A stretch of DNA of 5,318 nt from Desulfobacula sp. Its GTDB lineage: Bacteria > Desulfobacterota > Desulfobacteria > Desulfobacterales > Desulfobacteraceae. How positions within the stretch are numbered: position 1 is the first letter of the stretch; every line of letters begins with the position of its first letter. The position numbers and the translations under genes were made by a program. This document shows positions 1 through 5,318 of the stretch, in pieces. The DNA lies in assembly GCA_023139225.1 (NCBI GenBank), contig JAGLNZ010000564.1:1-5318 (forward strand). The letters run 5' to 3'. The notes under the pieces were generated by a model that had not been told where the DNA came from, did no database searches, and saw only the letters and a program-made list of their open reading frames with translations.

Positions 1-917
1 ATTTTTTCCAATGCCTTTTTAATTGTTTTAAAGGGTATGTTCAGCTCAAGTCCTGCGGCAATTGAAGCAAGTGCATTGGAAATATTATGTTTTCCTGCAA
101 TATTCAGATTGATTTCACCTAAACGTTTTTCAAGGTGAAAAACTTTAAAAAAGCTTTTGCTGCCCTTAAATGAGATTTCCCTGGCCTGCAGATCAGACTG
201 GGCTGTCATGCCGTAGGTGGTATAGCGAACATGAATTTTGGGCAGGATATTCTGTATATGTTCATTATCAAGGCAGAGTATGGCAAGGCCGTAAAAGGGA
301 ACTGAGTTGATAAACTGAACAAATTTATCTTTTATATCTTCAATGTCTTTATAAAAATCCAGGTGTTCGAGATCGATATTTGTGACGGCTGCAATGGCAG
401 GGGTATACTTTAAAAATGACCCGTCGCTTTCGTCTGCTTCGGCAACGATAAACTCTCCTTTGCCATGCAGTGCGTTGGTGTCAAGCCCTTTAAGAATTCC
501 CCCAATAATAACGGTTGGATCAAGCCCGGCAGTATTGAGAATTTGGGCGATCATGGAAGTGGTTGATGTTTTGCCGTGGGCACCGGATACGGCAATGGAA
601 TATTTGATCCGCATCAGTTCTGCCAGCATTTCAGCCCTTGGGATAATGGGAATCTGCATCTGCCTTGCGCGAACCACTTCCGGGTTTTCTTTGGATATGG
701 CTGAAGAGGTGACCACTACGTTGGCTCCGGCCACTTGTTCCTTGTTGTGACCCTGGAAGATGATGCCGCCTTTTTCCTCAAGCCGTTTGGTAATATGGGA
801 CAGTTTTAAGTCAGACCCGGACACCTTATACTCAAGATTTATAAGAAGTTCTGCAATGCCGCTCATGCCGATTCCGCCGATTCCAATAAAATGGATATGG
901 TAATTTTTTTGATACAT
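1..917 (-). CDS. murC: UDP-N-acetylmuramate--L-alanine ligase MurC (3'-truncated by window edge)
   Basis: MurC is the cytoplasmic ATP-dependent ligase that joins L-alanine to UDP-MurNAc, the first amino acid of the peptidoglycan stem peptide. Reading the minus strand from the ATG at 917 gives 305 codons plus two bases with no stop, so the gene runs off the left edge. Family members are about 460-490 residues, so roughly the C-terminal third, the domain that helps bind the amino acid, is missing. Visible motifs: the N-terminal nucleotide-sugar loop [11 protein letters not shown] (residues 12-22), the ATP P-loop [10 protein letters not shown] (111-120), [11 protein letters not shown] (159-169), [11 protein letters not shown] (179-189) and [13 protein letters not shown] (275-287). 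HGK and DESDGSF separate MurC from MurD, MurE and MurF. The start is firm: the in-frame codons upstream are CAA, AAC and then the TAA that ends murG, so no earlier start exists. It lies 6 bp after murG and has no good ribosome binding site, which suggests coupling to murG translation. Confidence 0.97.
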   Translation of the reverse strand, partial: MYQKNYHIHFIGIGGIGMSGIAELLINLEYKVSGSDLKLSHITKRLEEKGGIIFQGHNKEQVAGANVVVTSSAISKENPEVVRARQMQIPIIPRAEMLAELMRIKYSIAVSGAHGKTSTTSMIAQILNTAGLDPTVIIGGILKGLDTNALHGKGEFIVAEADESDGSFLKYTPAIAAVTNIDLEHLDFYKDIEDIKDKFVQFINSVPFYGLAILCLDNEHIQNILPKIHVRYTTYGMTAQSDLQAREISFKGSKSFFKVFHLEKRLGEINLNIAGKHNISNALASIAAGLELNIPFKTIKKALEK

Positions 918-923
918 TTGGTT

Positions 924-2042
924 TTAAGCCTTTATATCCTTTGTTTTTAAAATAAAAGCCGCTATTTTTTCATCAGCATCGGGCATGGCAAGCTGCTTTA
1001 ACATTTGGGCCATGCGGTCACGCCTGACTTTATTTTCAATCAGGTCCTCCATGGCTTTTTTCAAGGTTTGGCCTGTCAGTTCACTTTCCTTTATCATCAC
1101 AGCAGCGTCTTTTTCTTCAAGAGCTTTTGCATTAAAGGTCTGGTGGTCGTCAGCGGCATGAGGGAAAGGAATAAATATGGCCGGCAGCCCCTTGATACAC
1201 AGTTCTGAAATAGTTCCTGCACCCGCTCTTGTGATGACAAGATCGGTTATTTCCTGAAGTCTGGGCATATCATGGAAAAAAGCTTTGGCTGTTGCATTGA
1301 TTTTCAGGGTTTTGTACTTGAGTTGGATTTCGTTCTCATCTTTAATGCCGGTTTGATGAATAATATTGAATCTGCCGGTGTCATCCATCAATTCAAGGGC
1401 ATTCATAAATGCAGTATTAATATTGGCAGCACCCTGGCTTCCGCCAGTGACAAGGATGGTAAATTTGTTTGGATCAAAATTTTTTAAGCCCAGGCTGTCC
1501 TCGGATTCTATACTTTCGGTCTTTCGGACGGGGTTACCGACATAGTTGACTTTAGGATTGTTTATAAGTCCTTTTGTCTCTTTAAACGAGGTGAAAATGG
1601 TTTTTGCAAATCTTGACAGCAATCGGTTGGTCAACCCGGGGAAGGCGTTTTGTTCCTGTATGGCGGTTGGGATTCTTAAGACCCAGGCTGTCAGTACAAT
1701 GGCAAAAGAAGAGAATCCACCGACACCAAGGACAAAATCAGGCCTGAAATTTTTCATGATGATCATGGACTGGATCAGGGAAACCAGGATAATACTTATT
1801 GAAAATGCCTTACTTATAATATTGCTGCCTTTAATGGGTTTTGAAAAGATGCTTTTGTGGGCATATCCGTATTTTTCAAGGGTTTGTATTTCAAAGACTG
1901 CATTGGTTCCAACAAAAAGTACCTCTACATTATGGCTTGTTCGGTTAAGTTTCCGGTCAAGGGCCTGGGCAACAGCAATACCAGGGAACAGGTGACCGCC
2001 TGTCTTTCCGCCGGTTATGATAATGTTAAGCACTTTGTTCAT
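924..2042 (-). CDS. murG: Lipid II synthase: UDP-GlcNAc:lipid I GlcNAc transferase MurG
   Basis: MurG is a GT-B (family GT28) glycosyltransferase on the inner face of the cytoplasmic membrane. It moves GlcNAc from UDP-GlcNAc to lipid I, forming lipid II. The 372-residue length is normal to slightly long. Visible motifs: G-loop GGKTGGHLFPG (11-21), GVGGFSS (106-112), QEQNAFPGLTNRLL (129-142), VGNPVR (168-173), second G-loop TGGSQGA (199-205), TRAGAGTISE (271-280) and PHAADDHQTFNA (294-305). By alignment with E. coli MurG from memory, Arg173, Ser202, Glu280, Gln301 and Asn304 match UDP-GlcNAc contacts. Two positions are unusual: Lys13 replaces a common Gly in the first G-loop, and QEQN replaces the common HEQN. 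The ATG at 2042 lies inside the end of ftsW (17 bp overlap) and lacks a clear Shine-Dalgarno, so re-initiation by ribosomes finishing ftsW is likely. A GTG at codon 4 is a weaker alternative start. The gene ends in TAA in the same frame as murC. Confidence 0.98.
   Translation of the reverse strand: MNKVLNIIITGGKTGGHLFPGIAVAQALDRKLNRTSHNVEVLFVGTNAVFEIQTLEKYGYAHKSIFSKPIKGSNIISKAFSISIILVSLIQSMIIMKNFRPDFVLGVGGFSSFAIVLTAWVLRIPTAIQEQNAFPGLTNRLLSRFAKTIFTSFKETKGLINNPKVNYVGNPVRKTESIESEDSLGLKNFDPNKFTILVTGGSQGAANINTAFMNALELMDDTGRFNIIHQTGIKDENEIQLKYKTLKINATAKAFFHDMPRLQEITDLVITRAGAGTISELCIKGLPAIFIPFPHAADDHQTFNAKALEEKDAAVMIKESELTGQTLKKAMEDLIENKVRRDRMAQMLKQLAMPDADEKIAAFILKTKDIKA
2026..2042 (-). other. 17-bp ftsW/murG coding overlap
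   Basis: The last 17 bases of ftsW, including its TAA at 2028-2026, are also the first 17 bases of murG, read in a different frame. The murG ATG at 2042-2040 sits inside the ftsW codons for Tyr-Glu. No purine-rich ribosome binding site precedes it. A ribosome that terminates on ftsW would be just past the murG start, the arrangement usually linked to termination-reinitiation coupling. That mechanism is inferred from the layout only. Confidence 0.9.
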
Positions 2043-3153
2043 AGTTCTGCGATGCCCCGATATTCATTAAAATTCCCATTGCTGCCATATTGATCACAAG
2101 TGATGTTCCCCCATAGCTGATAAACGGCAGGGTAAGCCCTTTTGTCGGCAGAACGCCTAATGCAACTCCCGTGTTGATGATCACCTGAATCCCGATATAA
2201 ATAGTAAGCCCTGAGGCTGTGATAGCACCAAAAAGACTTTTTGAAGTTTTGGCAATCTGGATTCCTTTTAATAATAAAATTAAGTAAAGGGACAGTACCG
2301 TCAGTACACCGATTAGTCCTAATTCTTCTCCGATTATCGAAAAAATAAAGTCTGTGTGTGGTTCGGGAAGATAGTGCATTTTCTGCATGCCAAGACCAAT
2401 GCCTTTTCCAAAAATCCCGCCTGATCCAAAGGCTTTTAAGGAATGAGTGATCTGGTACCCTGTGTTATACGGATCATCCCATGGGTTTAAAAATGAGAGA
2501 ATTCTTTCAAGCCGGTACTCAACTTTGTAAACCCAGAAATAAATAACTGGGATCAATAAAGGAGCCGGGCATAAAAGATGGGTTATTTTAACCCCTGCAA
2601 TGAACATCATTCCCCATGTGATCATTCCTATCACAACAATGGTTCCAAAATCAGGCTGGACGATGATCAAACAGGCAAAGAGAGCAAAAATAAATGCATG
2701 GGGGAAAAAACCAATAGAAAAAACTTTTATCATATCCTGTTTTTTGGACAGGGAATATCCAAGGAAAAGGATGAGTGCAAGTTTTGCAAATTCAGCCGGT
2801 TGAAAGGTAATTCCCCCCAGGTTCAGCCATCGGTGGGCACCACCGGCCTTAATATTTAAGGCGGGAATCAGCACGGCAACAAGCAGGGCAATGGCAGTGA
2901 AAAGGATGATATAGGAAAAGCTCCTGTAAAGCCTATAGGGAAAAGAGGCTGTGACAAACATTACACACAGGCTGATACCAAAAAACAGGGCCTGTTTTTT
3001 CATGTAGTAAAATAAGGTGTTGTGGTTTTCCATACTGATGGCGGAACTTGCCGAATAAACCATGATAATACCGATCCCGCAAAGAAGGATAACCGGAAAA
3101 AGAATGGTCTTTTCACTGAAAAAGGGATGCATGGTTTTTGTTTGTTCAGCCAT
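2026..3153 (-). CDS. ftsW: Septal peptidoglycan glycosyltransferase FtsW (SEDS family)
   Basis: FtsW is the SEDS-family membrane polymerase that links lipid II into glycan strands at the division septum, working with the transpeptidase FtsI (PBP3). The 375 residues are compact for the family, with short cytoplasmic tails. About ten hydrophobic segments are visible, the first at roughly 16-36 and the last at roughly 340-366. Family motifs appear in order: GAHRWLNLGGITFQPAEFAK (105-124), QPDFGT (166-171), NPWDDPYNTGYQITHSLKAF (223-242), YLPEPHTDFIFSIIGEELG (261-279) and LPTKGLTLPFISYGGTSL (335-352). Asp268 in HTDFIF matches the aspartate required for polymerase activity in SEDS proteins. Position between murD and murG in a dcw cluster favours FtsW over the paralogues RodA and SpoVE. 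The ATG at 3153 is 2 bp after the murD TAA. Its upstream region is A-rich with only a distant GGGA, so initiation is probably coupled to murD. The last codons overlap the murG start. Confidence 0.97.
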   Translation of the reverse strand: MAEQTKTMHPFFSEKTILFPVILLCGIGIIMVYSASSAISMENHNTLFYYMKKQALFFGISLCVMFVTASFPYRLYRSFSYIILFTAIALLVAVLIPALNIKAGGAHRWLNLGGITFQPAEFAKLALILFLGYSLSKKQDMIKVFSIGFFPHAFIFALFACLIIVQPDFGTIVVIGMITWGMMFIAGVKITHLLCPAPLLIPVIYFWVYKVEYRLERILSFLNPWDDPYNTGYQITHSLKAFGSGGIFGKGIGLGMQKMHYLPEPHTDFIFSIIGEELGLIGVLTVLSLYLILLLKGIQIAKTSKSLFGAITASGLTIYIGIQVIINTGVALGVLPTKGLTLPFISYGGTSLVINMAAMGILMNIGASQNYEQSA

Positions 3154-3155
3154 TT

Positions 3156-4520
3156 TTATTTTTTCCCAAGTGCAGTTACGCAGGTTACAAAATCATTCCC
3201 CCTGTGGGGATAGTTGTCATACATGTCAAAGCTTGCACAGGCAGGGGAGAGAAGCACGATGTCGTCTTTAACCGCTAGATCAAAAGCCGTATGAACTGCA
3301 TCTTCCATGGTTTGGGCCTCTTTTACCCGACATGTATTTTTAAATGTGGTTTTTATGTGTTTGCTTGCTTCTCCAATGGCAATAATGGTTTTCACGCTCT
3401 TTTTTACATCATTGACAAGCAGGGAAAAATTTGTGCCTTTCTCCCTTCCTCCCAAAATCAGGATAATATTTTTTTTAAAGCACTCAATGGCCCGTATGAC
3501 AGCATCAGTATTGGTTGCTTTGGAATCATTATAAAATGAAATCCCATCAATGGTTTTAATGAACTCCATTCTGTGGGGAAGGTTTTTAAAGGTTTGTAAT
3601 CCTTTTAGAGCCTCATTTATATCAGCACCAATGGCAAGACAGGCAAGAACGGCGGCCGCAATGTTTTCCCTGTTGTGAGTGCCCTGGAGTTCCTTAAGTT
3701 GATTTGTCTGTATCCTGCGATTAAAAGCTTTTGTTTTGATATCAATCTTATTTGAATCGATTTTGGCACCATGTTCTATCATGGTGTCAGGGGTTGATGA
3801 AAATGAAAAAATCCTTGATTTCAATTTTTGAGATATAGTATCAAACCCGTGAATGGATTGATTTATCACTGCTGTGTCAGAAGAATTCTGATTTTTAAAA
3901 ATACTCCATTTTGAATCTTCATATGCCTTGAAATTATAATATCGGTCCAGGTGGTCTTCCGTAAGATTTAAAAGAACCCCCACATCCGGTTTGAACCGGC
4001 TTGAAATATCCAATTGGAAACTTGAAATTTCAGCCACAATGACATCGGCCTTTTCTTTGGACATCAAGTGATCAACCAAAGGTGTTCCGATATTTCCTCC
4101 CACAAAAGGAGTCATGCCACAGGACTTTAACATATCACCTATTAAAGTTGTTGTTGTTGTTTTGCCATTGGTGCCGGTAATGGCAATTATTGGAAGATCA
4201 TTATATCGGGTGAAAATATCCAGTTCTCCTGTGATGGTAACGCTTTTGGCGGCCGCTGTTTTTATATACCGGTTGGTCAATGGGATTCCCGGGCTTGGAA
4301 CCATAACTTCGGCCCGGTTAAAGGTGTCCTGGTTGTGGAAACCGATTTCGGTTTTAATCCCAAGCGCATTGAGTTCTTTTTCAATATCAATCCTTGACCC
4401 GTCAATGTCCGTAGCAACCACGGCCTTACCTTTGGTGCGAAGGAATTTTGCCATGGAAACCCCTGAAGCTCCCAGGCCAATGACCAGAAAATATGAAGAT
4501 TTTTTTTCTTTCACATTCAT
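3156..4520 (-). CDS. murD: UDP-N-acetylmuramoyl-L-alanine--D-glutamate ligase MurD
   Basis: MurD is the cytoplasmic ATP-dependent ligase that adds D-glutamate to UDP-MurNAc-L-Ala, the step after MurC. The 454 residues match the family's usual 440-460. All three domains are visible. The N-terminal UMAG-binding domain has GLGASGVS (15-22) and PSPGIP (75-80). The central ATPase domain has the P-loop TGTNGKTTTTT (115-125), GGNIGTP (141-147), EISSFQL (164-170) and NLTEDHLDRY (185-194); Lys204 sits where the carbamylated lysine is expected, followed by GTHNREN (280-286). The C-terminal domain has PHRMEF (315-320), NDSKATN (331-337), GGREKG (357-362) and SPACASFDMYDNYPHRGNDF (425-444), which includes the D-Glu-binding Ser/Phe region. 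The ATG at 4520 directly follows the mraY stop with no gap. A GTG at codon 3 would sit at a better distance from the nearby AAGG and cannot be excluded as the start. Nothing appears broken. Confidence 0.98.
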   Translation of the reverse strand: MNVKEKKSSYFLVIGLGASGVSMAKFLRTKGKAVVATDIDGSRIDIEKELNALGIKTEIGFHNQDTFNRAEVMVPSPGIPLTNRYIKTAAAKSVTITGELDIFTRYNDLPIIAITGTNGKTTTTTLIGDMLKSCGMTPFVGGNIGTPLVDHLMSKEKADVIVAEISSFQLDISSRFKPDVGVLLNLTEDHLDRYYNFKAYEDSKWSIFKNQNSSDTAVINQSIHGFDTISQKLKSRIFSFSSTPDTMIEHGAKIDSNKIDIKTKAFNRRIQTNQLKELQGTHNRENIAAAVLACLAIGADINEALKGLQTFKNLPHRMEFIKTIDGISFYNDSKATNTDAVIRAIECFKKNIILILGGREKGTNFSLLVNDVKKSVKTIIAIGEASKHIKTTFKNTCRVKEAQTMEDAVHTAFDLAVKDDIVLLSPACASFDMYDNYPHRGNDFVTCVTALGKK

Positions 4521-5318
4521 CTACCTTATTTTCAAAGTACTCAATGATAATAATGCCAGGGTAATGGATATAATCCAGAACCGTACAATCACCTTTGATT
4601 CATGCCACCCTTTAAGTTCGAAATGATGATGTAAAGGGGCCATTCGAAAAACCCTTTTTCCTTTTGTTAATTTAAAATACAATACCTGGATGATGACGGA
4701 TAAGGCTTCAACCACAAACAGGCCGCCGACAATAAGCAAAAGAATTTCCTGTTTTGTAATGATGGCAATGGTCCCTAAAATACCGCCCAGGGGAATCGAG
4801 CCTGAATCACCCATAAAGATCTGGGCCGGATGTGCATTATACCATAGGAAACCAAGTCCTGCGCCCGCCAGAGTCCCGCATATCACTGATATTTCACCGG
4901 CAGATGTAATGTGCCTGACATGAAGATATTCAGCGATCTGGACGTGGCCTGCAACATAGGCAAAGAACATGTAAGTGACACTGGCAACGATATAGGGGCC
5001 GATGGCAAGCCCGTCCAATCCGTCGGTCAGGTTTACGGCATTGGATGTGCCCACAATGACAAGGCAGGCAAACGGAATATACCAGATGCCTAAGTCAGGG
5101 GAGACATCCTTAAAAAACGGAATGGTAAGTGTGGAACTAAAATCAGGACATTTATAGATCAGATAGCTGATAATCAGGGCAAACAATACCTGGATAAGAA
5201 ATTTACCTTTGGCGGAAAAACCCATATTTCTTTTTTTTATCTGCATGAGATAATCATCAACAAACCCGATAAATCCAAAAAGCATCAGGGCCAGAAGAAG
5301 AATGTTTACATAATGGTT
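4521..5318 (-). CDS. mraY: Phospho-N-acetylmuramoyl-pentapeptide-transferase MraY (5'-truncated by window edge)
   Basis: MraY is the polytopic membrane enzyme that transfers phospho-MurNAc-pentapeptide from UDP to undecaprenyl phosphate, making lipid I. The reading frame is open from the right edge; 265 residues are present before the TAG at 4523-4521. The ATG at 5285 is internal: 11 in-frame residues upstream ([11 protein letters not shown]) fit the family. Placing GFVDDY (in-window residues 18-23) on E. coli Asp115-Asp116 implies about 94 missing residues and a normal full length near 360. Further signatures are [25 protein letters not shown], with the third conserved aspartate in MGDSGS, and [13 protein letters not shown], the MraY-specific histidine-rich loop that separates it from WecA-type relatives. 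Several hydrophobic segments lie between these motifs, and the last one ends almost at the C-terminus, as in other MraY proteins. The stop abuts the murD ATG in the same frame. Confidence 0.97.
   Translation of the reverse strand, partial: NHYVNILLLALMLFGFIGFVDDYLMQIKKRNMGFSAKGKFLIQVLFALIISYLIYKCPDFSSTLTIPFFKDVSPDLGIWYIPFACLVIVGTSNAVNLTDGLDGLAIGPYIVASVTYMFFAYVAGHVQIAEYLHVRHITSAGEISVICGTLAGAGLGFLWYNAHPAQIFMGDSGSIPLGGILGTIAIITKQEILLLIVGGLFVVEALSVIIQVLYFKLTKGKRVFRMAPLHHHFELKGWHESKVIVRFWIISITLALLSLSTLKIR
4524..4527 (-). promoter_or_regulatory. Weak Shine-Dalgarno (AAGG) of murD, inside the end of mraY
   Basis: On the minus strand AAGG is followed by the mraY stop TAG and then the murD ATG, so the spacing to the ATG is only 3 nt, shorter than the usual 5-9. 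To the GTG at murD codon 3 (4514-4512) the spacing is 9 nt. It is the closest thing to a ribosome binding site at any of the four internal junctions. It may serve either start, or initiation may depend mostly on coupling with mraY. Its function is inferred from sequence only. Confidence 0.4.

Noticed and set aside
382..750. Plus-strand open frame of 122 codons
   Set aside because: It lies wholly opposite murC, whose minus-strand translation carries the full set of MurC motifs. The plus-strand product shows no recognisable domain and is an antisense shadow.
1546..1995. Plus-strand open frame of 149 codons opposite murG
   Set aside because: It is antisense to conserved MurG coding sequence, with no recognisable motif and no gene-like context on the plus strand.
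2733..2757. Imperfect stem (CCTGT/ACAGG with a bulged extension) in ftsW, with a T-run further downstream
   Set aside because: The stem is only 5 bp before a bulge, and the T-run is about 14 nt away instead of adjacent. It lies mid-gene in intact ftsW, so a terminator is not supported.
3201..3229. TTGACA-like hexamer on the minus strand near 3229-3224 as an internal promoter for ftsW
   Set aside because: No -10-like hexamer lies at 16-18 bp spacing; the expected position reads CACAGG. I found no convincing internal promoter anywhere in the window.
3767..3786. Inverted repeat with 7-bp arms and a 6-nt loop
   Set aside because: It lies inside murD codons, has no T-run after it on the coding strand, and is short enough to occur by chance. 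It is not a terminator or a convincing operator.
3652..4256. Two GCGGCCGC octamers in murD (3652-3659 and 4249-4256)
   Set aside because: Both encode Ala-Ala-Ala with the same codons in conserved helical stretches. They are striking in AT-leaning DNA, but two copies without symmetry or other structure look like codon coincidence.
4114..4626. Plus-strand open frame of 170 codons opposite murD and the end of mraY
   Set aside because: It crosses the mraY/murD junction antisense to highly conserved motifs. Its hydrophobic stretches reflect the complement of the opposite codons. No family is recognisable.
5283..5285. ATG as the start of mraY
   Set aside because: The frame stays open to the window edge, and the 11 residues before this Met fit the MraY segment preceding GFVDDY. 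The true start is outside the window.

Overview
This window is a stretch of a bacterial division and cell wall (dcw) cluster. It holds five genes, all read on the minus strand, in the order mraY (5' end missing) - murD - ftsW - murG - murC (3' end missing). This is the classical dcw order. I recognise every gene from its motifs, and almost every base is coding. The only gaps between genes are 0 bp (mraY/murD), 2 bp (murD/ftsW) and 6 bp (murG/murC), and ftsW and murG overlap by 17 bp. There are no RNA genes, mobile elements, CRISPR arrays, terminators or convincing internal promoters. The transcript must start beyond the right edge and continue past the left edge.

Layout from the right edge, in the direction of transcription: 5318-4521 is MraY, lacking about its first 94 residues; 4520-3156 is MurD, complete; 3153-2026 is FtsW, complete; 2042-924 is MurG, complete; 917-1 is MurC, N-terminal 305 residues only.

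The products act on one pathway. MurC and MurD are successive cytoplasmic ligases that add L-Ala and D-Glu to UDP-MurNAc. MraY transfers the finished phospho-MurNAc-pentapeptide to undecaprenyl phosphate (lipid I). MurG adds GlcNAc (lipid II). FtsW polymerises lipid II into septal glycan. Tight packing and an overlapping start suggest one transcript with translational coupling.

Organism: a bacterium with peptidoglycan and a moderately AT-leaning genome (composition judged by eye). The gene order and protein style, for example the GGKTGGHLFPG loop of MurG, suggest a Gram-negative, perhaps Desulfobacterota (Deltaproteobacteria, Desulfobacter-like). That placement is an impression and not a demonstrated assignment.

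I see no undescribed system here. What merits a second look is modest: two unusual positions in MurG's substrate loops, two junctions where neighbouring genes share a reading frame across one stop codon, and start regions that are A-rich with little or no Shine-Dalgarno sequence.
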